Shown piece by piece: positions 41,679 to 54,520 of a stretch of 64,000 bases of DNA. Source of the stretch: Gerris lacustris (taxonomy: Eukaryota > Arthropoda > Insecta > Hemiptera > Gerridae). Made by a program: the position numbers and the translations under genes. Each line of letters begins with the position of its first letter. Positions within the stretch are counted from its first letter, which is position 1. The stretch is from contig OX578279.1 of the NCBI GenBank assembly GCA_951217055.1, positions 30,282,173-30,346,172 of the forward strand. The letters are read 5' to 3'. Under the pieces are notes generated by a model, which saw only the letters and a list, made by a program, of their open reading frames with translations, was not told the origin of the DNA and made no database searches.

Positions 41679-43959
41679 CTGCAAGTAATAAATAATTAAT
41701 TACTGTTAATTATTGTAGTAATAAATCAATAGTGGTGAATTGGATAAAATATACAGATTAACATAATATTGTATTCTTATTCTTAAAATTTAAGGGCCAA
41801 TGAAATGTTTATTTAGATTTCGATAGTTAGAACGTTGATGCATATAATATTAATAGTAATGACTGCGTGGAGAGAGTTTCTTTAAGTCCATGTTTATGTA
41901 GTAGTTTAGAACAATCAAAACTTAAAACTGCTTGGAATTCGAGTTTACGAGGGAAAGAACAAATCAATTAACAAAATGTAGTGTTTATAAATGAAGCTGC
42001 TTTTTATCTCGAAAACACATGTTAGATGAGACCGGTTTGGTATTATTGTTTAAAATTAGAATCACGAAAGTACATCGGCCTATAATGTAGTCTTATAAAA
42101 GGGAAAGAATATTGTCCTGACACGTAGTTTAGCTAGTAAAAGTATGCCTAATCTGTCTAAGCCTATAATAAAATGAACTACTTTCAAGTCGATCTTAACG
42201 AGTCGTGAGTAGAAAGTAAAAAAAAAGATCTTGTTGTTGGTATATTTTGGTATTAAGTCGTTAATTCTCACCGTTATTACTTTTATGTACCAATTATACT
42301 AACAGGTACTTCGGTTTTATACTGATCTCCTTGTAGTAAGGATTGTCCTTGTATTAGAGTAACTTTATATAAAAACACTTGGAGAACAAATATGGTCATT
42401 TTAAAGACCTATATCCTACCATTATAGAAAGATAAATCTAGTATTAAATGATCTCTAATATGTAATTAGGGATGGGAATATAAAGGGGTGGCATTATACT
42501 ATTATAGGTTCGCTTGTAAAGTATACTTACAAGCAAGAAAGAGTTAGAAAAAGGCTTTGTGCTTGAGAATTTAAAATTAGATTAATGCGGTCGTTTGGTT
42601 TAGTTTGGAACTGGATGTGGGCTCCAGTATCTACACTCCGAGTTTGGCATCAAATCAGACCGGATTATCATTCAAGTGACTTATCCGATCTACACTCGAC
42701 TCAAGATAAAAAAAAGAAAAATAAATGTATTAAAAAAAAGGTTAGAGTAAGGCAAGGACATATTATTTCTATTATAACAGTTCAGGGTGAGTCAGAACCT
42801 GGTTCGGTGTTGAGCTTTACCACGTGAATTTAAACAAAAATTAATTATTAACTGTTCATTTTTAAAAATCAGTTTCTTTTACTTTTAACGACAACATTCA
42901 CGAAAAACTTTTAAGTAAATTTAGAAGTGTATTAATGAGAGAATTCCAATCAAACGATATATTCAAACATCATAGCGGGTTACCTGGGTTTATTCCATAT
43001 CGCTGTAGTGTATGCCAAATGCGTTATTTACTATAGATTAAATATTAACATTCAATTTCTGATTTTTGATAATACAGAATATGTATATTTTCCTAATTGA
43101 AAATGGAATTTTTTTTTGGACGTGCTAGAAAATGTTGAAAAGTTCATTGAACTATACGAAGAAACTCAACGATGTGTATTTAACGCCATCGCGTGATGTC
43201 ATGTTATCTCTTGCCTACTTCACCTTATTGTTTGGTTTCGATTTCTCAATCGTGACTTATGTTCAACTTCACTTGAATTGGACTATTTAGGTTTTGCCAA
43301 AATAGTCCAATAACAAGTTTACGTTATCATTGCTGGATGTTCATGGTTTTGTGAATGTTTCAAAGTTAAAAAACAAATGTTTTCTTTTGGTTTGTATATT
43401 TCATCAAAGTAAGAGGAAGCAATATCTTGGGAGATGTTTGAAATTAACTATTTAGGAGAAATTAAAATGTTACTCCCTTCTTGTCCATTATAATCCTTAG
43501 CATTGCCTACAGACCATGACGCAATTCCTTGGCATTGCCTACAGATCATGACTTAAATCCTTCACTTTACGATTGACATAATTTTGTCTTAAGTATGAGT
43601 CTATAGCAAAACTATTTTTACTTATTAAATATAGACATTTCTTTCAATTTACGTCAACTTAGAAATTCTTTTATGTACGTATATTTCAAGAACAGTTACC
43701 TTAGTTTCAAAATAAAATTGTAATAATTACTATAATGGAGGTCTATAAAATCATACTAAGTAAAGTAATCAGGTACTTTCAATATGCAATTAAAATTTTT
43801 TTATTAATTAATTTAAACAGTAAATGCTTATTTAATCGGTAAAGTAATTATCTCTCATATTTATCTATATTGTCTCTCATATTATCTCCTATAATAAAAA
43901 AAGATCAATTTAATAAAAACATCAAATTTATAAGTAGTTTGTTGTCCCTATTTCTTCAA
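41679..43959. other. Gene-free AT-rich DNA
   Basis: A 2x unit of about 36 bp (GCATTGCCTACAGACCATGAC and GCATTGCCTACAGATCATGAC) occurs at 43498-43555. No gene is supported. Confidence 0.4.
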
Positions 43960-44384
43960 TAATTTTTTCTTCTGTTGGGTCAATTAGGGTGAAAAGATAT
44001 AATTCAACACATTAGTGTGAGCACTGGCTATATTTCGCCCCTCTCCGGGGCATAATCATGCCTAAAACATCATAAAGTATTTTTTTAACACTCCGTATAC
44101 ATATTGATTAACATTAAAATATAATAAGTATTAATATAACTTCATTGAGATATCGACAACTAATAATTTTATTTATGTCTTTGGAATCGTTTTTGTAGTT
44201 TATGGAGTTTTCAGTCATCGCTATATATGCGGCCTCAAGAAATTCTTGAGGCCGCATATATAGCGATCAGGGCCGTCGCGTGGGTGGGGCGACTGAGGCG
44301 GTCGCCTTGGGCGCCGCGATCTGGGGGGCCACCATGGATAAAAAAAAAAAATTGTTTAATCCCTCATGAAAGTCACATTTTGGT

Positions 44385-45778
44385 CAAGCAATGGGTTTTA
44401 ACAACTGGAAAAATTTGGCAGACCGTTTAAAATCCCATGAGTTCTCACCAGACCATTTTAAAAATATGGCTTCATGGTTTGAAGCAGAAAAAAGAATTAT
44501 AGAAGAAACATCAATCAACCAGCACATCATTAAGCAAATTGAAACTGAGGCTCAGCGTTAAGAAGAAGTATTGCGTCGGTTAGTGGAAATTACTATATAC
44601 ATATATCTAACAGAGCACAATATGGCTTTTCGTGGGTCATCGAAATATTGTGGGTGCCATAGCCTAAACCTAGTAATTGCTGATGGTGCAAAATCATCAG
44701 TTAAATCTACATCTTTATTTGGTATTTTACAACGCCTCTTTACCATCTTCTCTAGTTCAACAAAGCGCGAAGCGCTGGTGTGTAATAAGCGACCATACTA
44801 AATCACTTACTTTAAAGCAAGTGTGTGAAACGCGTTGGGAAGCATGCTTAAGTGCTGTTCGGGCTGTTAGACTCCAATACGTGGAAGTTAGAAATGCATT
44901 GGTTGAGTTAAACGACAAAATTGATGACTCCCAAACAGCCTCTGTAACTCAATCTTTGACTAACCAGATGGAAGACTCTTCCTTCATCGTAACTTTGACC
45001 TTGTGGAATGACATTCTTTTTGAAGTTAATTTGATCAGTAAAAGCATTCAAGGGGAAGAGGTAATCAGTAACTGTTCTGAAAAGTTCAATAAGTGTTTGG
45101 AGTTTTTAAACAGATTTAGAGAGAATGGATATGTGGACGCAGTAATCTCCCCTAAAGAAATAGCTGCTGAACTTGGTATTGAACCTGCTTTTCCCGAAAA
45201 AGGATTCGTAAACGAAAACGCGGTTTTTTGTATGAGTCTTCTGAGAAAGTGCATCGTCACCTGAAGAAACGATTATGAGAGAAGTTTTTTTATCCATTAG
45301 TGGATAACGTTTTGAACTCACTTAAGAAGAGGTCAACTGCGTTGAAAGAACACCAACAAGTGTGGGGATTTTTGGGTAATGTTGCTCAACTTCCAGGAAA
45401 AGAAGATCTAAAACAATTTTGTTTGGACCTTGAAAGACATTTAACTGACACATGTAAGTTCGATTTTGGGTCTTGGAAACAACAAGAACAAAATAAGTCT
45501 TGTGTATGATCAAAAACACAAACAGTAAAGATTTATTTACAAACTTGTGGGTCGCGTTAAGAGTGTTACTAACAATACCCGTGACAGTTGCTAGTGCCTG
45601 ACCAAGCTTTAGTAAGCTGAAGCTTATAAAAACTTATTTGCGCCCTACAATAGCACAGGAAAGGCTGAACTCTCTCGCCATTCAAGCAATAGAAAATGAC
45701 ACAGCAAAAAACTTAGACTTTAGAGAAATTCTGACATTTGCTCATGCAAAAGCCAGGCGATTGCCTTTCAATGTTTGA
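44385..45778 (+). pseudogene. Decayed hAT transposase (ZMYM1/DUF4371-like)
   Basis: The transposase once cut and rejoined the element's ends. The remaining pieces appear in family order in several frames. First is FNNWKNLADRLKSHE (from 44401), the short conserved motif after the TTF zinc finger. Then come MAFRGSSKY (44621) and CHSLNLVIADGA (44659). KQVCETRWEACLSAVRA follows (44817). Last is the C-terminal dimerisation region, KLKLIKTYLRPTIAQERL to a stop at 45778. Between MAFRGSS and CHSLNLV about 150-200 residues that normally hold catalytic acidic positions are deleted. At least one in-frame stop (44560) and several frameshifts are present. The zinc finger is missing. It is clearly inactive. 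Confidence 0.8.
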
Positions 45779-45902
45779 AGTTTGTATATAGACGACAAAA
45801 AAGAGCACTAAAGACCATAGGTGGTGGATAATGGGTGGCTTTAAAGAGCTAGGGTATCATCCCCCGAACCAAAACTGGAACGAACAAAATTACGAGTTTT
45901 AC

Positions 45903-45922
45903 GGGGGGGGGGGGGGGGGGGG
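45903..45922 (+). repeat. G20 homopolymer
   Basis: Twenty consecutive G, the only long G run in the window. It may vary in length between individuals or be a sequencing artefact. Confidence 0.9.
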
Positions 45923-46817
45923 TGGCGTCGATTAAAGTCTTGCCTTGGGCGCCTACAAACCACGCGACGGCCCTGATAGCGATGACTGAAAACTCCATAA
46001 ACTACAAAAACGATTCCAAAGACATAAATAAATATTATGCTGCTGTACTAAATATCAAAAAATAATCACATACTATATGTCCTGACAACTATTTAAAGTT
46101 TAACTTCAATTTATAAATTAAAAATAATAATTTTTAAAAAAACAAAACTCCCGCCTAATAATCCGTTATTATAAAAAAAAAAAAAAAAAAATAATAATAA
46201 AAAAATAAAAATAATAAATAAATAAATGAATTTAAAATTACTTTTCACAAATCTTTGTATTTAACTTATAATAATATAATAAAATAATATTATAAAAAAT
46301 GTTTAAAAATAAGATAAAATATATAAAAAAATATGTATCAATCAGAATAGTAGACGAAGGTTTCAACTTGGTTATCTCAAGTTTATGTTACCCAGATAAA
46401 AACGTGTTTTTGACTGTGTTTGTTATTTGTATTAGTTTTAAGTTTTAATTTAATTAGTGATGAATGAAGATACAATTCATTTATCTCTTTTTGAAATTTT
46501 TAAAGTGGTATACACTAAAAATAAAGAATTATGACAAACCAACTCAGTTAAGTAATAATGTATTCCAATCTTCTCAAAATTAGGTAAGATGTAAATTTTA
46601 ATTTTATTTGTTATTAGTTGTCGATATCTCAATGAAGTTATATTAATACTTATTATATTTTAATGTTAATCAATATGTATACGGAGTGTTAAAAAAATAC
46701 TTTATGATGTTTTAGGCATGATTATGCCCCGGAGAGGGGCGAAATATAGCCAGTGCTCACACTAATGTGTTGAATTATATCTTTTCACCCTAATTGACCC
46801 AACAGAAGAAAAAATTA

Positions 46818-47460
46818 TCAAATTTATTATTACTAGTTTCTAACGAGATTTTGTGAAAATGAATTATGTTAAATAGAACTTAAAGATCAGAATATTATAG
46901 TCAAAGCACCGCAATATCTATTAGCCATTGTCAAAACTCAATTAAATTGATTGCTTATTCAGGATTTTTGTCAATAAGCTGACCAATTTAATAAAACAAG
47001 TATAATATCATTTTTTTTCATTGTAACATCGCTTTTTAAGTAAATAATTTAATCGGGGTTTTGTGTCATATTGTGTATTTACAGACGCCTCTGCACAGAT
47101 AAAATTTTATTTCAGAATTCTAGAGACAGCTTTTAGCTTCTCAGCCATATTTAGCACAACAAATTGTTTGCTGTAGTAATTAAAGTTTATTTGTGTGGAT
47201 GTGTTCGCTTTTATTACTAGGAATTAAGTCTATTTGAACGGTAAATATAATTATTTTTTTTAGTATAAGTATTAATGGTAGTATCCTTAATTTGTTTCAC
47301 ATAAAAGCCTCGAGAATTACTTTAATTGGATATAAACTTAATTGGTTAAGCACTAATTATCATTTTAATTTTCATCTAAAGCGGGGATTATCAAAAAAAA
47401 ATAAATAAAGACTGGTTAATTAAATATATAAGGTAGATTAATTAATAAGATGGGAGAAGC
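46818..47460. other. Gene-free AT-rich DNA
   Basis: No gene or element recognised. Confidence 0.35.
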
Positions 47461-48130
47461 GTTAAATATATCAATCAGATCAGATTCACAGTGAATATCA
47501 AAATAGATTCAAGAACCCTTAATAAATATTACAGTGTTATATGTTATACCAATTCGATTCATAATTCCAGCCTCGGAATATAATTACATACTTTCATGAT
47601 GAGATTTTGCCCGTGGAGACGGATATTGTTAATTTTTATTTATGTTAGGGTGATCAAAATTACTCTAATTACGAGCAATTAATAACGTAACAATTGTTAA
47701 ATTAAAAATTTTAATAGTAAAAAAAATTGTCGTTTTCGTCTTCTAATGAGAGACCTGCTAGTCTATGATAAAGAATGTGATATGAAACTTAACATAATTA
47801 AAAAAACTATTTGATACCTTAAAATACCTGTTGTTTTTGTTAAATGTTTGTTTTATATCTAAGCTTACTTTTATAATTGTTAATACACTACGACACACAT
47901 ATAATGGTTATGGTCGTGATTGAGGAGATTTATTTTTATATAAAAAATGTTTTGAAGAAGGAACGATGTTGTTTCAAGTATATTTTTTACCTAATATCTC
48001 TTCCTTACGTAAAACTTTGTAGGTAACATGTTCTTTTAAATGAATTATATATTTTCTAGGCTTGAAAATGGCTAGTTGGGCCGTTTAACGTTGCCACTTA
48101 AATGAGAGTTTGATTTATTACCCCAAAAGG
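47461..48130 (+). pseudogene. Old 3' remnant of a Penelope-like element
   Basis: The plus-strand frame at 47491-47570 gives VNIKIDSRTLNKYYSVI, matching VNIKTDSRSLNKFYSGI at the C-terminus of the intact Penelope at 36.5 kb. About 480 bp further on, GGCTTGAAAATGGCTAGTTG followed by AACGTTGCC matches that element's terminal repeat, and GGATCC follows at the expected distance. The reading frame and hairpin are broken, so this is a much older insertion of the same or a sister family. Confidence 0.75.
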
Positions 48131-50580
48131 ATCCAAAACACACTTAAATAAGAACTGTAAATACTCATTTTATGTAAAGATCGTCTTTTTAAATATTCTT
48201 TTAAAAAGTGTTTAATGTGAAAATTTATCTGAAAAATAATTGAATAATAAATAAAGGTTTTATTCGATAAAGAAAAACTTTAATTTTTTTTCGTGTATTT
48301 TTTAAAAAAGGCAAAGTAAAAACTAGCAAATGAAACTTTTAAAGTAGTTTTAAAAGACCATCAATCAAATTCCATTATTTATATTCTTCATCAGAAATGA
48401 TGAACTTTCAAACTTGACCTAAACTTTAGGATAACCTTAAAAGACCTTTAGAAACTTAATCGTAGCTTATTCTGATTTCAACTATTTGCTAAAACGGATG
48501 TTCATTAATGCTTTAAAGATAAAAAGATCTTAGTCATATATACAAGTCTTGTCTTTAGACAACTTTTTACAGATACTACTGTCTCGACATGGTGCATAGT
48601 CAATGAATAATGTAATAGAATCAATCTCCATCAAACGTGTGTGTGTTTATATATAAAATAAACGTGTGCATATAAACTACATACAAGTGTGAACTCCATT
48701 TAAAATTCAGTGTTCGCTTGAATTTTTTTTTAAACCATATAGTAATGCCAAACTACTATCTCTACAGTTAAAATATTTGTAGAAGTTAGAAAATTGATAA
48801 TAGTTCATTTATTTTCATTGCTCAAAACATCTTCTATGTGATAAGTCAGTTACTGTAAACTGTTTCTATTGATGGCATTTTAAAAATAAACCAACTTGCT
48901 CTACAGAATTAATTTAAAATCGTTTTAAACTTGGAACTTCGTGTAAAACCTTCTTTTTTGTATTTTAAACGAGTGAATTTTTTTTTTTTTGTAGCCAATT
49001 CTATTTGAAGTCTGCAAAATTGATTTCGATATTGGAGAGAAATGTTAAGATTATATGTTGAACTGAACTTATTTATAAATAGAAGTTAGTAGCTTATCTA
49101 AATAGGGTATATTCTTTTATTCTCATGTATCGAGAAGTGTTTGAGTTAAGGAATGCAGTAGTCTTACCTTCTTTCAGTTTCAGTGTTTGACATAATTTAT
49201 TTATTTTTGTATCTCTTATCCTCCTTAATCTTGTTAAATCGAGTTTATAGCTTTTTATATATTTAAAAAAATAAAAAACTTTTTGCACCTGTTTTATCTA
49301 ATAGTAAAAAGTAAAGTACTTATAAGTTTCTATATAATGGTATATGTTTTTTTTTTTTTTTTTTTTTTTTTAAAGTAGAATTATAAAAGTTTGAGAAACA
49401 TTTAATGATTTCTCAAGTTTACTAGTATTTAGTTTATTTATTTAATCTAGTTTTTTTTCTTAACTTAATCTAAATTCATATCCAATTAGCATAACTTGAA
49501 GTAACGAAGTATAGCGTTCTTATCATGGCCTAAATTTGTTCCACACCAGGTTTGCGCAAACATTTGGCGCAAAATGTTTGATCGTGTATGGGGACCTTTA
49601 TGAATAACTTATCGAAATAAACGTTATATCTTTTCTCAATTAATTTACTTTATTTTATTTTTTTTTCTAAATATAACATTTTTACAAGCCGTTGCCCCGA
49701 GCTTAACGGCTCGTAAGAATGTATTTGAAAAAGATAGTGCATTGTAAGATGCATCTGCTTCCGAATGATCCATAATTAATTAAAAGTAAAGCGCCTGACT
49801 TTACAGAGGATTGCTATGAATGAGCTTCAAGACTATTCAATGGAATTAAAACCTGGATTAATAGCTCACTTTATCTGTCACTTTAATAAAATTAGAAAAG
49901 TTTTAATTAAATATTCAATGTCAAATGCTTCTTAAGTAAAACGTCTTTAAACTATTTTTAATGTTTTTCAACTTCATTCCTTATTAACTTATGTCAAAAC
50001 TTGGATTAAAAAAAAATATATTATTTTTCCATGATACTTTATATTTTCTAATTTCCATAGCAGAAGGAAAGTTGTTCTTCTTATCAAACCAAGCATGTGT
50101 AGATAAAGCAATTAATCTGAATTGGTCCTTTCATCATGTCTTGTTTTGAAGTTACCTTCGAGAACTCTCAAAACTTAAATTATAGCTCTTAACTTTTAAC
50201 TTCAAAGTTTAAAAGAAATTTATCATTCAATTAACTAAGTTAAGGCATCCTTTGAAAACTTATATACAAAGATTATCTTAATTGAGTTCGTCCAATTTAT
50301 TCTCCTTCTTCATGTTAAAACTTTTTTAGTTGTAAGTGAATATAAATAGATTAATTTAAATTTTGAATAGAGATTGATGGTTAATTTCAAGTCTATATGA
50401 AAATGTTAATTTTTCACGTTAATTAAATACTGAAAACAAGAAAAGTTTTTGATTGGGATTTTTTTTACAGTAATACAGTAATAATTATTGTTACGTACAC
50501 TTTTGTAATATTTTTATTTAAGTGGAGATAAAATGGAAAAAAATGCTTTTTAATTAAAAATTAGCAATATTACTATTTTT
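48131..50580. other. Gene-free AT-rich DNA with a half MITE
   Basis: At 49545-49602 is the right half of the MITE described at 30351-30516 (GTTTGCGCAAACATTTGGCG to ATGGGGACCTTTA). A T run lies at 49350-49372. No genes are seen. Confidence 0.45.
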
Positions 50581-50815
50581 AATACTTAGTTGGGTCATAT
50601 AGGGTGTAAAAATATGAAGATCACTGCGTAAACAGGCTATATTTCGCCCCCCTCCGGGGCATAATCATGCCTAAAACATCAATAAGAACTCATAAATATA
50701 ATCATTTGTGTAAAAGTACATCATGAAACATGAAGAATTTAACAAATATAAAAAGCGTCTTACCTAACGCAGTGATCTTCATATTTTTACACCCTATATG
50801 ACCCAACTAAGTATT
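50581..50815. mobile_element. Short foldback MITE related to the 43960-46817 element
   Basis: The inverted ends are AATACTTAGTTGGGTCATAT, extending to about 50 bp per arm through GATCACTGCGT. Near the left arm is TATATTTCGCCCCCCTCCGG then GGCATAATCATGCC, the same core as in the large foldback. It is 235 bp and non-coding. A TA on each side may be the target duplication. Confidence 0.8.
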
Positions 50816-52249
50816 AACATTGATAAAATAGGGACATCTAGAAAACTTATGAATTACTATTTTTGAAAATTGGTGTACGCCTTATTTGATGCCAGGAACA
50901 CAATTGTTTTGTTGTATATTTTATACGTTGGGTTCAAAGTTCAAATGGTACTTAATGAACGTTTTAAGCTCAGGTTTAAGTGGTAAAAAAAGTTTTTGTT
51001 TTATTTATTGCATTTAATAGACATGCTAAAATTTATTAGTATTTTTTAAAAATATTATTTTACTACATATTAGGAGTACATGGGTACAAAGATCTCAATT
51101 CCCGAACAATCTATCATGATGTATATCGTTGAATAGCTCTTAAAAAGTCAAGTAATTGTTATGTTGAAAACAATTTTTCCAAATTACAAGTTTTGAGAGC
51201 TAGTGAATAATAAAGCAGTACTAATGTTTTAAAAGGGTGACCATTGTGTAAGATGGTATACATTTTATTTTTATTTAAAAACAATTCCACATTAAACATT
51301 TACCACAATATAAATGTTGCATATCTCCTTATGATGTAGAAGTTACTGAACTACTTGTGGTATTGGATGATATTTTCAATTTGAAGTCGCTTTATTTTAC
51401 TTCTAAATAGATTTTAGACTAGTATAAACTTACGTAAGAGAGTCATAGATTTTTTTTCTTTCAATTCGCCTACATATAATCTATGTGACACATTATTAGT
51501 GGGAAGTCGGAAAGAAGAGTTGATTTGAATGGGAGCCATAAATCCTCATATCCATCTCTCTGTTTGCTTGCCTACTTTCGATGGAGACTGCGGTGTTCAA
51601 GTGACGTTTCTACAAAGATCCATCTGTTTTCTTGTGTCCTGTTAGCTTGAAGACTCAAGTTTGATTAAACTCTCATCCTTGTATCCATGGGTGGTCTCCA
51701 GTGTCAGATACACTGAATAATAATTGACCCGGTGAGTTTTACCCCTTTCTATCTCCTTATTTGTTTACAAATACTCTTTCACTGTGGAATGAAAGGGTAT
51801 AACTTGCCATTTTTTTTTTCTTCTCTGACCTCTCCATACTCCTTCGTTTCTAAAAAGAGTCTTTTGAAGTCATTAATATACTACAGCGGACATGACCCTT
51901 TTTGTCCTCATACCGAAACACAGACGCACTGTTAATTGTCGATACGTTCTTATTCATATCATTATGCGCCTTTGGTCTCGCTAACTCTTAAACCTCATTT
52001 ATTTGCATTGTCCTTGTATGTCATTGCAATATGAGGTGATATGATGTCTTAAGTCTGGTTCCAAGAACAATTAACCGGTACTTTTAAGTAATGAAGTTAT
52101 TCAAACTCTTTTAAAAATATTCTTCTTAGAAAAAGACGATTTCAATATGCTTAACTTGGTCACGGATGCATATAATGAAAACGTACAAATTGTACCAACT
52201 ACAAAGGAACTAGTACATGACTTGAAATCTATTAATCTGAGTTTTCTTT
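50816..52249. other. Gene-free DNA
   Basis: No coding region, RNA or transposon is recognised. A GC-richer patch at 51500-51720 has no convincing frame. Confidence 0.4.
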
Positions 52250-52263
52250 AAAAAAAAAAAAAA

Positions 52264-52437
<174 letters not shown>

Positions 52438-52442
52438 TAGGT

Positions 52443-52680
52443 ATGGGGCCCCTTGAGTCCAACCCCACTCCTGACCCCCTACGTCATACCCCCACTCCTC
52501 GAGGCCACGCCCACCCCCCACTCCTCCCACCCCTCCCACCCTCCACTCCTCCCACCCCTCCCACCCCTCCCACCCTTTCCCCCACTCCTCCCCCCTTCCC
52601 CCACTACCCCCCTCCATGTCTACCACCCCCCTCCAGGTCTGCCACCCCCTGCCACCCTCCAGGGGTACCACCCTCTGACG
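52443..52680. repeat. Strongly strand-biased C-rich minisatellite
   Basis: Degenerate CCCACTCCT and CCCACCCCT units run for about 230 bp with almost no G on the plus strand. The minus strand is therefore a long series of G3-G5 runs able to form G-quadruplexes. Proline- or glycine-rich open frames across it are low-complexity artefacts. Confidence 0.85.
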
Positions 52681-52805
52681 TCACGTGTCGGCCATCTTGG
52701 TTTTTGAATTTTTCAAATTTCGCGGTCCTGTTTAATTTTCAAATCTCCCGGTCATTTTTCGAATATCCTGGTCCACCATCTTGTAGAGAAATACCTGTAA
52801 AAAAG

Positions 52806-53060
52806 CTGTGCCTTTAATGGGTTTCGAACCCCGAGCTACTGGGTGAGAGTCCAACGCCTTAGCCACTACACCAGCATACCAATTGATATTCTACAACCCA
52901 GAAGTAGTATATAAGCCATATCGCTTGATACAATTCGTAAATAATCCATGTGACTTGCCAGGGATTCGAACCCGGGCCTACTGGGTGTGAAGCCAGCGCT
53001 CTACCACAGAGCTACGGAACCAGTTGATATTCTACAACCCAGAAGTAGAATATAAGGCGG
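52806..53060 (-). repeat. Two tandem tRNA-like units
   Basis: Read on the minus strand, the unit at 52953-53030 has GTAGCTCTGTGGTAGAGCG, GCTGG/CCAGT around an 8-nt loop, and GGGTTCGAATCCC. The unit at 52806-52884 has GTGTAGTGGCTAAGGCG, GTTGG/CCAGT around an 8-nt loop, and GGGTTCGAAACCC. Both A and B boxes are good. Acceptor stems do not pair and the anticodon loop has one base too many, so neither is a working tRNA. Both are preceded by the same TATTCTACAACCCAGAAGTA element (plus-strand spelling) about 138 bp apart, so the pair arose by tandem duplication, probably of a SINE. Confidence 0.65.
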
Positions 53061-53243
53061 CACGTGCCTGGGTGTCATACTGGCTGGACGATTCGAAGGG
53101 GAGTGGGAGGTTACTGACACGCGGCAGTCTGACCTAGTTCCCAGTCTACACTCGTTCCAGTCTACACTGCGTTTTCGCTGTCTAAGCAGAATAATTTCTT
53201 TTGACTAATTTAAAAACTTATATTTATTTATTATAATAAACAC

Positions 53244-53285
<42 letters not shown>

Positions 53286-54017
53286 TCTTTCTCACTCTTA
53301 CATATTATTTAAACGGCGTTCTCTTTTTTTTATTATCTTTTTCATTTTAACACGTAGAATATTTCCTTTTTATTAATGTATATCCTATATTACCTTGTCG
53401 CACTCGTGCATTATTCTTTAGCTAATACAAACATCTGTTTTTTGTTTTTATTATTTGAATTAAATCATTTTACCGTTTGTTTACAAACACACACACACAT
53501 ATGGAGGGGTACAGGTCTAATTTTGAAATCAGATAATATTAAATAGGATATTTTAATTTGAATTAAATCATTTTACCGGGTATTACAATAGTTTCTTTCT
53601 CTCTTGTTATTCTTTTTTCTTTCTTATAGTTTAAATATGATATTTTATTTTGAATTCAGGCCTGTTCCCGCTTTATTTATATCTAATATAAATTGTCATT
53701 TTAGAATTAATATATTTTTATAATTGTTTTTATAATTTTTGAAAATTGTCCCGCGCATACAGCTGCTTATAAATAATATAGTAGCGGGGTTATTTAAGGC
53801 TTAACAAATAAAACTATTATCTGGAAAATTACTGGAAAAAATTTATAAATAAATTTAAGAATAATAGTTTATACTCAAGGTTTACAATCAAATTTTGCAG
53901 ACTTCTTAATATATACATGTGTTTAAAATATAAATACCTAAATATGTGTTTACACATGTGGTGTAGATGTCCCACCCGCATCTTACTTAAAAAAAAAATG
54001 TATTTTTGAATAATTGG
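53061..54017. other. Region containing the unresolved left end of the Maverick/Polinton
   Basis: It includes a (TA)n tract (53248-53282) and a 23-bp direct repeat, ATTTGAATTAAATCATTTTA plus CCG, at 53453-53475 and 53556-53578. No gene is seen. The terminal inverted repeat of the Maverick should lie here, but the matching right end is outside the window and no boundary can be assigned. Confidence 0.4.
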
Positions 54018-54180
54018 GTAAACACAATAAAAACACGTGTTTTAATTTTTAGGTATATTTCACAACAGCTTTAACTTTACAAAATATAACTTTTTACCTA
54101 GATTATAAAATTTTTAAAATAAATTAAATCTTGTGTTTTGTAGGCTCCACCTCTTTAATTGTCTTTTTTCACTCGAAGAT

Positions 54181-54520
54181 TCACTCAGAGATTCTGTTCG
54201 TAATAATTATTTCTAACCTTTTATTTATACAGCAGTAGTAGATTAATAATAATAAAAACAGTAATATCGTAGTAATAATGACTTTTTTTAAAAAATCAAA
54301 ATCAGCTGTAAACTGTATAGATAATAACATTTTTATACACTCTTCCTTAGGCTCAAATTCTGTAGATTTTGTACATGGTTCCTGCATCTCGTGCATGTCA
54401 CCTTCCCAGATTGTAGGAATATTGAATTTTGTCTTTTATACCGGGGAATTTAAAAGAATTCCTGGCTACGAGTATAATGCTTACGGTACAGTGTTTAGAC
54501 GGTAACTGAATGTAACCCTG
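54181..54520 (-). pseudogene. Decayed, internally deleted tandem copy of the neighbouring 54632-55447 gene
   Basis: The minus strand here matches both ends of the next gene but not its middle. Upstream, the region 54412-54520 matches that gene's promoter and first codons (GGAATATTGAATTTTGTCTT against GGAATATTCAATCTTGGCTT). Downstream, EECIKMLL matches EEYIKMLL near its C-terminus. The first part is in a different frame with a stop. A 71-codon frame from the ATG at 54396 survives and ends in a hydrophobic stretch (IITTILLFLLLLIYYCC) followed by basic residues, which could be a membrane anchor not present in the intact copy. The 3' flank is also duplicated (ACACAATAAAAACACGTGTT at 54021 and 54545). 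It may be a pseudogene or a new small membrane protein. Confidence 0.6.

Larger units (their letters stand above)
44268..45975 (+). mobile_element. Degenerate hAT transposon with 8-bp target duplication, nested in the foldback element
   Basis: The ends are CAGGGCCGTCGCGTGG on the left and its exact inverse on the right. ATAGCGAT flanks both sides (44260-44267 and 45976-45983), the 8-bp duplication typical of hAT. Subterminal GGCGCC-containing stretches also mirror each other. A G20 homopolymer (45903-45922) lies just inside the right end. Confidence 0.9.
43960..46817. mobile_element. Long foldback element, split by a nested hAT
   Basis: The left arm (43960-44267) and right arm (45976-46817) are inverse copies beginning TTCTTCTGTTGGGTCAATTA. 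Each holds TTCGCCCCTCTCCGGGGC followed by ATAATCATGCC. The arms met at a perfect palindrome (CCTCAAGAA/TTCTTGAGG at 44232-44250) before the hAT inserted. The right arm has an additional AT-rich insert of about 570 bp (46030-46605). The flanks share TCAA, perhaps a short target duplication. No protein belongs to the foldback itself. A small relative lies at 50581-50815. Confidence 0.8.

Noticed and set aside
44227..44430. 67-codon plus-strand frame across the foldback/hAT junction
   Set aside because: It runs through the palindrome and transposon end and has no protein-like pattern.
52443..52817. Proline-rich protein of 124 codons
   Set aside because: Low-complexity translation of the C-rich minisatellite; overlapping frames look equally open.
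52806..53030. Two functional tRNA genes
   Set aside because: Acceptor stems do not pair and anticodon loops have eight bases; they are tRNA-derived repeats.
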